64,000 nucleotides of DNA. Origin: Methylotenera_A sp031422335 (GTDB taxonomy: Bacteria > Pseudomonadota > Gammaproteobacteria > Burkholderiales > Methylophilaceae). The stretch covers positions 11,968 through 75,967 of the forward strand of contig JANOQW010000035.1 of NCBI GenBank assembly GCA_031422335.1. The letters run 5' to 3'. This document shows, piece by piece, positions 7,672 to 15,082 of the stretch. A program made the translations under genes and the position numbers. The notes beneath the pieces are model-generated. The model saw nothing but the letters and a program-made list of their open reading frames with translations. It was not told where the DNA came from and made no database searches. Numbering within the stretch: the stretch's first letter is position 1; each line of letters opens with the position of its first letter.

Positions 7672-8139
7672 TTATTTGACGTCTAACAGCTCGACATCGA
7701 ATATTAACGTGGCATTCGGCGGAATCACGCCACCCGCACCGCGTGCGCCATAGCCCATTTCTGGTGGAATAATCAGCGTACGTTTGCCGCCAATTTTCAT
7801 GCCAGCAAAGCCTTCATCCCAACCTTGAATCACTTGGCCTGCACCAAGCGCAAAATCAAACGGTTGTTTTCTATCGACACTACTGTCAAATTTTTTGCCC
7901 TTGTGGCCTTCTGCAGCTTCGTCATACAGCCAGCCAGTGTAATGCACGCTCACGTTAAAGCCTGGCTCGGCTTCACGGCCTGTGCCAGGTAAAGTGTCTA
8001 TTTTTTGTAACTCTGTTGATGCTGTCATTGCAGTTTTTTCCTGTGGTGATGTGTTAGAAGTTGTTGTGGTTGATTCGGCTTGGCAAGCGTTTAGCGATAA
8101 CGCAAAAACGCTGGCTAATAAAATATTCAATAATTTCAT
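7672..8139 (-). CDS. FKBP-type peptidyl-prolyl cis-trans isomerase, lipoprotein
   Basis: A periplasmic or membrane-anchored prolyl isomerase assisting protein folding. The 155-residue precursor has a lipobox LNAC with Cys19, a Ser/Thr-rich linker to about residue 40, then one FKBP domain. Recognisable segments are VSVHYTGWL, KFDSSVDR, ALGAGQVIQGWDEG, GGKRTLIIPPEMGYG and IPPNATLIFDVELL. All hydrophobic pocket motifs of active FKBPs are present. There is no dimerisation domain of the FkpA type. A nested inverted repeat follows the stop. Confidence 0.93.
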   Translation of the reverse strand: MKLLNILLASVFALSLNACQAESTTTTSNTSPQEKTAMTASTELQKIDTLPGTGREAEPGFNVSVHYTGWLYDEAAEGHKGKKFDSSVDRKQPFDFALGAGQVIQGWDEGFAGMKIGGKRTLIIPPEMGYGARGAGGVIPPNATLIFDVELLDVK

Positions 8140-8215
8140 GAGTAAACTTTCTTATATAAATACAAGCAATATGATACCGCAAACGCGGCTAAGTTCGTAT
8201 GGCCACAAGTGCGAC

Positions 8216-9655
8216 TTATTGCTGATACACCCATTCAATCAGTACGTCTTGCGCGTTTTTGCTGGCGCCTGCTTTGGCATGATTAATCAGCATGACCAAT
8301 ACATGGCGCTTATTTTGGCTATCTAACACATAGCCAGCAATTGCACTCACATTATCTAGCGAGCCTGTTTTTAAATGTACGCGGCCTAGCAAATTGCTGT
8401 CAATTAAGCGTTTTTGCGCAGTGCCATCTAGCCCAGCAATCGACAGCGAAGCCATGAATTCTGGCATGATGGCGCTATGGTAAGCGCCCACTAACAACTG
8501 GCCCAAATGTGCTGCGCTAATACGCTCGTTGCGCGATAAGCCTGAGCCGTTTTCTACCACCAACTCGTCAAATTTTTGGCCTTTATTTGCCAACCAAGTT
8601 TTAATGGCCGCTTCACCTTTGGCCTCTGTCGCGGGCAAGCTAGTTTTCTCAGCCGCAAGCGTTAGCAACAATTGGCGCGCCATCAAGTTGTGGCTCCACT
8701 TGTTAATGTCGCGAATCACATAACCCAGCGGATCAGAAACTTGTTCCAATATTTTAGTCGTGCCAAATGGAATTTCTTGCACTTTTAACTTACCACTAAA
8801 TTTTCCGCCCAGCTCTTTCCACAACTTTTTAAAGGTAAAAAAAGCATATTTTTCGTCATCAAACACGCTTAATTCCAAATAACGCTCACCACAATCTGGC
8901 GAAAATGTGCCGCTGAAAGTAACAATTGAAGCGTTTTCATTTTGCTTCACTGTATAACCAAAACGGCTACGCCAGTCACCACAAGCGCCTGTTGTAAGTT
9001 TCATGTGATTGATAATTTGTATTTCTGGCAACTCAAACTCTTGGCTTACATTTACTGCGCCAGATGTCAAAGAATCGCCTGTCGCCACAAATTTAAAACT
9101 AGTGCTGCGGGCATTCACCAAAAACGCGCTGGGCTCTGCGTTGTAGGCGCGCCATGTTTCATTGTCAAAGGTTTTGCGGTTACCTACATTTTTGGCAAAA
9201 TGGCTTTTATCGATGACAAAATCACCGTTAATTTGTTTAATGCCCGCCAGCTGCAAACTCATTAACAAGCGCCAAAATTCTTGCGCTTTAAAGCTCGGAT
9301 CGCCATAACCTTTAATGATTAAATTGCCATTCAGCACACCATTTTCAACACTGCTATCACGATACACTTCGGTTTTCCAACGATAATTGGGTTGCAGTAA
9401 ATCTAGCGCCGCATGCGTAGTGACCAGTTTCATCACACTAGCTGGGTTCATACTTTTTTCTGTATTGTGGCTCAGGCTTGGCACTGCAGCATCCACTGGT
9501 TGCACAAAAACTGCCACGCTATTTTGCGAAATTCCCGCTTTTTTAAGTGCATCCGCTACGCTGGCGGGCAACTCAGCTTGCGCCGAAAGACTGATGCTAG
9601 CTAGCATGAAAATTAATAATAATTTTATTATTTTAAACATAGTTAAATTAAACAT
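8216..9655 (-). CDS. dacB: D-alanyl-D-alanine carboxypeptidase/endopeptidase (PBP4)
   Basis: Class C low-molecular-weight penicillin-binding protein (family S13) that removes terminal D-Ala or cuts cross-links in periplasmic murein. The 479-residue precursor has a signal peptide (IIKLLLIFMLASISLSAQA). Active-site motifs: Ser73-x-x-Lys76 in PASVMKLVT, SxN in SGLSRNERIS, and KTG in HLKTGSLDNVS. It begins 2 nt after the bioA stop, so it is translationally coupled to bioA; an alternative ATG five codons in is possible and neither has a clear ribosome site. Confidence 0.95.
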   Translation of the reverse strand: MFNLTMFKIIKLLLIFMLASISLSAQAELPASVADALKKAGISQNSVAVFVQPVDAAVPSLSHNTEKSMNPASVMKLVTTHAALDLLQPNYRWKTEVYRDSSVENGVLNGNLIIKGYGDPSFKAQEFWRLLMSLQLAGIKQINGDFVIDKSHFAKNVGNRKTFDNETWRAYNAEPSAFLVNARSTSFKFVATGDSLTSGAVNVSQEFELPEIQIINHMKLTTGACGDWRSRFGYTVKQNENASIVTFSGTFSPDCGERYLELSVFDDEKYAFFTFKKLWKELGGKFSGKLKVQEIPFGTTKILEQVSDPLGYVIRDINKWSHNLMARQLLLTLAAEKTSLPATEAKGEAAIKTWLANKGQKFDELVVENGSGLSRNERISAAHLGQLLVGAYHSAIMPEFMASLSIAGLDGTAQKRLIDSNLLGRVHLKTGSLDNVSAIAGYVLDSQNKRHVLVMLINHAKAGASKNAQDVLIEWVYQQ

Positions 9656-9657
9656 AT

Positions 9658-11010
9658 CTATTTAATGGCTCTGGAGACCGCATGGATACTGGATTGCAGG
9701 GCATGTGCTATCTCCTTGTGATTAATAGTGTAAGGCGGCATTAAATAAACGCTGTTGCCAATCGGCCGAATCAGCAAGCCATTTTCTAGCGCGGCTGCAT
9801 AACAATCGCGCGAAAAATTAGTGTTGGTGCTGACGACATCAAAAGCAAAAATCATGCCTTGGCGCCTAAGATGTACAATCGGAAAGTCATTCAAAGCTTG
9901 CATCTGCTGCCAAATAAAATCTGACGTTTCGCGATTTTTCTGCAAAATATTGTCAGTTTCAAAAATGCTTAAAGTGGCCAAAGCCGCGCTGCAAGCTAAG
10001 GGGTTGCCAGTGTAACTGTGGCTGTGCAAAAAGCCTTTTGCCACTTTGTCGTCATAAAACGCTTGGTAAATTTCATCACGCGTTAGCACAACAGATAGCG
10101 GCAAATAGCCGCCGGTAATACCTTTAGATAAGCACATAAAATCTGGGCGGCAATCTGAATTTTTGCAGCATTTACTAGCGGTACAAGCCGCATCGCAATC
10201 GTGATAACTGGCAAACATGCTGCCAGTGCGACCAAAGCCCACCGCAATTTCATCGGCAATTAGATGGATTTTATGCTTGCTGCAAATTTCTCTGGCACGC
10301 CGTAAATACGCAGGGTGATACATTGCCATGCCTGCTGCACATTGCACCAGCGGCTCTATTATAAAGGCGGCTAATTCATGTGAGTGCTCACTTACATACG
10401 CCTCTAACGCCTCTGCGCAGCGCAGTGCGTAAGCCTCCGCGCTTTCACCCGCTACTGCCAGTCTAAAATCTGGGCTAGGCATTTGCGCGCTTTGCAACAA
10501 CAGTGGTGCATAAGTGTCTTTAAAAATCGCTACGTCTGTCACTGATAAAGCACCCAGCGTTTCGCCGTGGTAACTATTTTGTAAGCTAATAAATTTGGTT
10601 TTTTTGGGTTGATTGCTATTGCGCCAATAATGAAAACTCATCTTCAGCGCAATCTCCACCGCACTCGCGCCATCACTGGCATAAAAGGCATGGCCCAAAC
10701 CTGTTAATTTAGCTAATTTTTCTGATAACTCAACCACTGGCTCATGGGTAAATCCTGCCAACATGACATGCTCCAAAGTATCCAGCTGCTGCCTAATGGC
10801 ATCTTTTATACGCGGGTTATTATGCCCAAATAAATTCACCCACCAACTACTCACGCCATCTAAATAGCGCTTACCATCAGCATCGTAAAGCCATACACCA
10901 TCGCCACTTTTGATAGGAATAAGCGGATGAGTTTCGTGCTGTTTCATCTGCGAGCAGGGATGCCACACAGATTGCAGGCTACGCGCAAGTAAGTTTTGGC
11001 TGTTAGTCAT
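9658..11010 (-). CDS. bioA: Adenosylmethionine-8-amino-7-oxononanoate aminotransferase
   Basis: PLP enzyme that uses S-adenosylmethionine to convert KAPA to DAPA in biotin synthesis. The 450-residue protein shows the BioA signatures GVSSWWVNLFGHN near residue 55, YHGETLGALS, IIEPLVQCAAGM, and the PLP lysine K296 in CLSKGITGGYLP, then HSHSYTGNPLAC. Two oddities. Residues 270-288 form a cysteine-rich insert (C272, C276, C281, C282, C287), directly before the conserved PDFMCLSKG, where ordinary BioA has a short loop. The last 14 residues are encoded by a copy of the dispersed palindromic element. dacB follows after 2 nt. No other biotin genes are nearby. Confidence 0.95.
   Translation of the reverse strand: MTNSQNLLARSLQSVWHPCSQMKQHETHPLIPIKSGDGVWLYDADGKRYLDGVSSWWVNLFGHNNPRIKDAIRQQLDTLEHVMLAGFTHEPVVELSEKLAKLTGLGHAFYASDGASAVEIALKMSFHYWRNSNQPKKTKFISLQNSYHGETLGALSVTDVAIFKDTYAPLLLQSAQMPSPDFRLAVAGESAEAYALRCAEALEAYVSEHSHELAAFIIEPLVQCAAGMAMYHPAYLRRAREICSKHKIHLIADEIAVGFGRTGSMFASYHDCDAACTASKCCKNSDCRPDFMCLSKGITGGYLPLSVVLTRDEIYQAFYDDKVAKGFLHSHSYTGNPLACSAALATLSIFETDNILQKNRETSDFIWQQMQALNDFPIVHLRRQGMIFAFDVVSTNTNFSRDCYAAALENGLLIRPIGNSVYLMPPYTINHKEIAHALQSSIHAVSRAIK
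9665..9704 (-). repeat. Palindromic element copy C, inside the end of bioA
   Basis: Read on the minus strand it shows ATGCCCTGCAATCC, loop AGTATCCATGC, and GGTCTCCAGAGCCAT. It encodes BioA residues 436-449, contributing the peptide ALQSSIHAVSRA and so forming the C-terminal helix. The frame is the same as in the polA copy at 24968-25006. Confidence 0.85.
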
Positions 11011-11146
11011 AACGCGATTTTACGTTAAATTAATCTTAAAGCTTTATAAAATAAACAAATTTTATTCCATACTGTATGCAACTAACGGCGATGATTTGCC
11101 TCCTACTTTCGAGTAAATTGTTAACCAATCGATAAAGGATTTGATT

Positions 11147-11605
11147 ATGAATACAAAGAAATTATTAGCACTAGCATTATTTTCTGCACCAACCTTATTT
11201 GCAGCTCAAGCTAATGCAGCTGCATGCGACACAACGATTGAAGTGACCCCAGCGATGGCCTTTACAGCTAAAACGATTGATGTACCAAAAACCTGCAAAA
11301 CCTTTACCATTAATTTAAAAGCACAAGGCACCATGTCCAAAACAGTCATGGGTCATAATTTAGTGATTACTAAAGAGGCAGATAAAAACGCTGTTAATAC
11401 AGATGGTGGTACCGCAGGGGCTGCAAATAATTATGTTAAAGCTAAAGATAAACGTATTGTTGCATATACCAATGTTATTGGCGGTGGTGAATCGACAAGC
11501 ACTAAGTTTGATGTAAAAAAATTAAGCGCTAAAGATAATTATGTATTTTTCTGCAGTTTTCCTGGCCATGCTGGCATCATGAAAGGTGCAGTGAAGTTAG
11601 TTTAG
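11147..11605 (+). CDS. Azurin, periplasmic blue copper protein
   Basis: Type-1 copper electron carrier of the periplasm. The 152-residue precursor has a signal peptide ending ANA at residue 24. Counting from A25, the ligands fall exactly at the textbook positions: His46 (MGHNLV), Cys112 and His117 (FFCSFPGH) and Met121 (GIMKG), and the Cys3-Cys26 disulfide is present. The ATG at 11147 is used because AAAGGA lies just upstream with good spacing; an in-frame TTG two codons earlier abuts that site. In methylotrophs azurin can accept electrons from periplasmic dehydrogenases; its partner here is unknown. A strong terminator follows. Confidence 0.96.
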   Translation: MNTKKLLALALFSAPTLFAAQANAAACDTTIEVTPAMAFTAKTIDVPKTCKTFTINLKAQGTMSKTVMGHNLVITKEADKNAVNTDGGTAGAANNYVKAKDKRIVAYTNVIGGGESTSTKFDVKKLSAKDNYVFFCSFPGHAGIMKGAVKLV

Positions 11606-11618
11606 ATCATTAGTGTTT

Positions 11619-11650
11619 AAAAAAGCAACCAGTTAAATAGTTGCTTTTTT
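11619..11650 (+). terminator. Rho-independent terminator after azurin
   Basis: An 11-bp A/T-flanked stem with core GCAAC/GTTGC (11619-11629 with 11640-11650), a 10-nt loop and a T run. The A run on the other side makes it usable in both directions, also serving the convergent pldA gene. Confidence 0.85.
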
Positions 11651-11698
11651 TATTTTAGATTAACGATTTAGCCAGTTAGCAAATATCAAAATTTACAC

Positions 11699-12895
11699 CT
11701 ACTCTCCCAGCGATATACCTAACCCCAGCACGTTTTGGGATCGGTTGTAATCTAGCAAAGTTTCGCCATAGCCACTAGATGCCAGCACATGCAACTTAAG
11801 ATAAGGATTATTAAACACGCGCTGTTGCAAATCGATTTGGGCAAAGCCTTTATTGTCTGAGCGTAAATTATTGCGCAATAATAAAGATACCGCAGTAGCA
11901 CGGCTTTCTGTCTCCCAGCGCACTGTCATATCACCATAACCCATGAATTTTTCAATATCTGGGTTGTCATCGTCACTTTTATTTTCGGGGATACGCCACC
12001 AAGGACGTACCAATAACGAAATTCTATCTGTAAGCTCAAAGCCACCTTCTAAATAGACACGATTCCAGCTTCTAGAAAGTGGGTTCGCGCGACCATTAGA
12101 TTGATGCACAATACCTAAATTAAGCATGCGTGGTATGTAATCTTTTTTAACGCCATCTACCTCGTTATCAATCCCTAATGACAAAATGAGTTCAGGCTCG
12201 TAGTTATTTTCACGCAATGGTCGAGACGCCGCCACATCAAACAATTGCCAATAAGATTGTTGCGTATAAGCACCCCATAATCTTGAGCTGGTGACGTAGG
12301 GCAAATTGCGAATCAATGGAATATTGTTGAGCATCTCTGATTTCAAACTCAATTGAAATTTAACATCTTTATTATCTAAATTTCTATCATCTGTGTTTGG
12401 TCTGCTCGGGCTAGTTGGCGTGTTGTTTACATTGCTGTTGTAAGTTGCCAGCAAATAGTTAGCCTTATAAGTTTCAAAATCGCTAATGTCCCAATCACCC
12501 TCTGAAGTGAGCCGCCATTTTCTTTCTAGATAACTTAAATTTGTATTGGTTTTTCTAATGGCAATGCTTGCTTCTGGAATACGCGCATCGGCTGGCACTG
12601 AGGCGCTGGGGGTTGGTGCAATCGCTGTAGCATCTTTAGTTAATGTGTTTTCCGTAGCTGTCGATATTGCTTCAGCCTGCACTTCAATAGCGGGTGAGCT
12701 AATACTATCGAAGCAGGCCAGCCTTTTTTTAGCTTGCAATTGCGTGGGGTAAGTATCTTTGCACTTATTTAAAGCATCTTCAATCGTCTGAATTTCTGCT
12801 GCTTGCAAGCTTATAGCTGGCATCATCCAAACAAAAATGACTAAAAATTTAGGCCCTAAAATGTTTAAATACAGCTTCTTAAAATACTGAATCAT
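11699..12895 (-). CDS. pldA: Outer membrane phospholipase A
   Basis: Calcium-dependent outer-membrane lipase that hydrolyses misplaced phospholipids. The barrel domain carries the OMPLA active-site pattern HQSNG...SRSWN, with His, Ser (+2) and Asn (+14) spaced exactly as His142, Ser144 and Asn156 of E. coli OMPLA. A signal peptide (FLVIFVWMMPAISLQA) and a long low-complexity region of about 90 residues precede the barrel. The ATG at 12893-12895 is preferred over one eight codons upstream since CAGGA lies 5 nt before it. Length is 398 residues, longer than the enteric enzyme because of the N-terminal region. Confidence 0.93.
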   Translation of the reverse strand: MIQYFKKLYLNILGPKFLVIFVWMMPAISLQAAEIQTIEDALNKCKDTYPTQLQAKKRLACFDSISSPAIEVQAEAISTATENTLTKDATAIAPTPSASVPADARIPEASIAIRKTNTNLSYLERKWRLTSEGDWDISDFETYKANYLLATYNSNVNNTPTSPSRPNTDDRNLDNKDVKFQLSLKSEMLNNIPLIRNLPYVTSSRLWGAYTQQSYWQLFDVAASRPLRENNYEPELILSLGIDNEVDGVKKDYIPRMLNLGIVHQSNGRANPLSRSWNRVYLEGGFELTDRISLLVRPWWRIPENKSDDDNPDIEKFMGYGDMTVRWETESRATAVSLLLRNNLRSDNKGFAQIDLQQRVFNNPYLKLHVLASSGYGETLLDYNRSQNVLGLGISLGE

Positions 12896-12934
12896 CGTAT
12901 CCTGTTCACTCTCTATCACACATTAAAAAATCCC

Positions 12935-13993
12935 TTATGGCGCAGGGTTGGTGTAGCGCAAGTGAATAGCGTCGATTTCTTTTAAAATTTCGGGCGATAA
13001 TTGAACTTGGTAAGCCGCAATGTTTTGTTGTAGCTGCGCCATGCTAGTGGCGCCAATAATGGTGCTACCTACACACCAGCGATGATACGCAAAACTTAAA
13101 GCTAAATCTGTAGGCGAAATCTCACAGGTTTGGGCAAGCTGGCTGTAAGCTTCACACGCAGCTATCACGTTTGGTTTAGTGTAGCGCTGGGCGTAACCTT
13201 TAAACATGGTCACACGACCCACCGCCTGCGGATTGGTAATATATTTACCACTTAAATGACCAAATGCCAGTGGCGAATAGGCCAGTAAGCTGACATTTTC
13301 GCGATAACAAATTTCACTTATGCCAAAATCAATATTCCGATTCAACAGATTGTAAGCATTTTGCAGCGTGGCAATGGTTGGCAAATTAAATTGTTTGGCG
13401 ATTCGCAGAAACTCCATCACACCCCACGGTTGCTCGTTGCTCAAACCAATGGCGCGGATTTTTCCTTCTTTTATTAACTCCGCCAGCGTTTCAAGCTGAT
13501 TGTGTATGGTTACCCATTGTTTTTGCTGGCCGTCCGCATCCAGTTCAATTGTAGGGTCAAACTGGTATTGGCCAAATAGCGGCACGTTGCGCTCTGGCCA
13601 ATGAATTTGGTATAAATCAATATAATCGGTTTGCAAGCGCGTCAATGAGTCATGCACAGCATTTCTAATGGTCGCGCGGTCAAGCGAAAATTCGTTATTG
13701 CGTATCCAGCCTAAACCCCTTCTTGGCCCAGATATTTTGCTACCGATAATGAGCTTATCGCGCGCTTGGTTTTTAAGCCAATGGCCAATGATAGTTTCGG
13801 TTCGGGTATAAGTTTCGGCCTTGGGTGGCACTGGGTACATTTCGGCAGTATCAATAAAATTGATGCCTTGCGACACTGCGTAATCCAACTGCTGATGTGC
13901 TTCAACTTGATTGTTTTGGTCACCAAACGTCATGGTGCCTAGGCAAATTTTAGAGACTTTTAAGGTGGATTGGCCAAGCTGAACAAATTGCAT
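12935..13993 (-). CDS. Aldo/keto reductase, Tas-like
   Basis: NADPH-dependent aldo/keto reductase of the Tas group. The 352-residue TIM barrel has the catalytic tetrad D48, Y53 (AEMYPVPP), K86 (GSKISGP) and H131 (QIHWPER). The conserved start LKVSKICLGTMTFG and the end of the protein resemble E. coli Tas over their whole length. The physiological substrate is not known. It is preceded by a small unknown gene 16 nt upstream on the same strand. Confidence 0.92.
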   Translation of the reverse strand: MQFVQLGQSTLKVSKICLGTMTFGDQNNQVEAHQQLDYAVSQGINFIDTAEMYPVPPKAETYTRTETIIGHWLKNQARDKLIIGSKISGPRRGLGWIRNNEFSLDRATIRNAVHDSLTRLQTDYIDLYQIHWPERNVPLFGQYQFDPTIELDADGQQKQWVTIHNQLETLAELIKEGKIRAIGLSNEQPWGVMEFLRIAKQFNLPTIATLQNAYNLLNRNIDFGISEICYRENVSLLAYSPLAFGHLSGKYITNPQAVGRVTMFKGYAQRYTKPNVIAACEAYSQLAQTCEISPTDLALSFAYHRWCVGSTIIGATSMAQLQQNIAAYQVQLSPEILKEIDAIHLRYTNPAP

Positions 13994-14009
13994 CTTTATA
14001 CTAGACCCA

Positions 14010-14591
14010 TCAATGCAATGTCTTTTTTACTTCGGCGCTTATCTCGCTTGCAGGCAACAGTTGCTCACTAGAACGCGCTATTAAACCCAAATCCCATTCA
14101 GCCTCTTTGGCTGAAAGCTGCAACATGTTACACAACGCTAAAGTAAGCTCTTGGGTTAAATTCATGCGCACGGTAATGCCTTCTAAACATGGCATTTCTA
14201 GTGAAGATGGTTTATTTTTATACTGGATAATCAGCACAGCGATGGCAAGCATGGCGCCATCATTTACTATATCTGTGCGTGGCTGATACGCGGTTGCAAA
14301 ATCCATTTTACCCATGGTTTCGGCCACTTGTAGTTCTTGCTTAAACTGGGCAACTGCTTGTTGTGGAAGCATATCTGATTGAATTGAAGTGGCCGTAGGC
14401 AAGTGCGTTTCACTGTTTAACATTTGCCAGAGCTGCTTGGTAATGCGATAAGTTAGCCATACCAATAATTCAGAATTGTCTGCTAAACCCACCTTGAGCA
14501 ACAGCCTATCCTGCTGCACATTATAACCAAGGTTAATTTGTTGAATGGGCGCTTCGGCTTTGCCTTGTAAACCAACATTATCTATCGTCAT
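14010..14591 (-). CDS. Hypothetical protein, unknown function
   Basis: A 193-residue soluble acidic protein, without signal peptide or membrane segment. It starts with a beta-rich part (LGYNVQQDRLLLKVGL, ELLVWLTYR) and ends with a second beta part (GITVRMNLTQELTLALCNML). It reads like a conserved cytoplasmic protein but I recognise no named domain. It lies 16 nt upstream of the Tas-like gene, probably cotranscribed, and is divergent from groES. Confidence 0.75.
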   Translation of the reverse strand: MTIDNVGLQGKAEAPIQQINLGYNVQQDRLLLKVGLADNSELLVWLTYRITKQLWQMLNSETHLPTATSIQSDMLPQQAVAQFKQELQVAETMGKMDFATAYQPRTDIVNDGAMLAIAVLIIQYKNKPSSLEMPCLEGITVRMNLTQELTLALCNMLQLSAKEAEWDLGLIARSSEQLLPASEISAEVKKTLH

Positions 14592-14619
14592 ATTTTTTAC
14601 AAATTTGTATTGTTTGCTA

Positions 14620-14648
14620 TTGAAAAATTTAATTCAAACCCCAATTTA
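14620..14648 (+). promoter_or_regulatory. Sigma-32 (RpoH) heat-shock promoter of groESL
   Basis: TTGAAA (14620-14625), a 13-nt spacer, then CCCCAATTTA (14639-14648). This fits the RpoH consensus CTTGAAA / CCCCATnT with one deviation in each element. The last three bases overlap the CIRCE operator. Confidence 0.72.
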
Positions 14649-14672
14649 GCAATCTAGGCATGGGAGTGCTAA
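14646..14672 (+). promoter_or_regulatory. CIRCE operator (HrcA site) of groESL
   Basis: TTAGCAATC (14646-14654), a 9-nt spacer, then GAGTGCTAA (14664-14672). This is the CIRCE element TTAGCACTC-N9-GAGTGCTAA with one mismatch in the left arm. It implies repression by HrcA. It lies right at the expected start of transcription from the sigma-32 promoter. Confidence 0.9.
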
Positions 14673-14761
14673 AATAGCGCACTGCCTAAGCAGCTTTAAT
14701 TTTGCTTTCAAACCAAGCTTTATTTTTATAATCATAATAGTAACCCATTAGGAGATTCAGT

Positions 14762-15049
14762 ATGAAAATTCGTCCATTACACGATCGCGTGATTGTAAAA
14801 CGCTCTGAAGAAGAACGTACAACCGCTTCCGGCATTGTTATTCCAGATTCTGCCACAGAAAAACCAGACCAAGGCGTAGTAACAGCAGTGGGCAATGGCA
14901 AACGTGATGACAGCGGCAAAATCAATGCGCTAGACGTTAAAGTTGGCGACAAAGTGTTATTCGGCAAATATGCAGGCCAAACCGTTAAGGTCGATGGCGA
15001 AGAGTTATTGGTGATGCGCGAAGAAGACATCATGGCGATTGTTGAATAA
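14762..15049 (+). CDS. groES: Co-chaperonin GroES
   Basis: Heptameric lid of the GroEL folding chamber. The 95-residue protein begins MKIRPLHDRVIVKR and has the mobile loop EERTTASGIVIPDSA and the family end LVMREEDIMAIVE. The ribosome site is AGGAG, 7 nt before the ATG. It is the first gene of the groES-groEL operon; groEL follows after 33 nt. The upstream region carries a sigma-32 promoter overlapping a CIRCE operator, so expression should be both RpoH-activated and HrcA-repressed. Confidence 0.98.
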   Translation: MKIRPLHDRVIVKRSEEERTTASGIVIPDSATEKPDQGVVTAVGNGKRDDSGKINALDVKVGDKVLFGKYAGQTVKVDGEELLVMREEDIMAIVE

Positions 15050-15082
15050 TTAAAACTTAGAAAATTATCAGGAGAATTTAAC

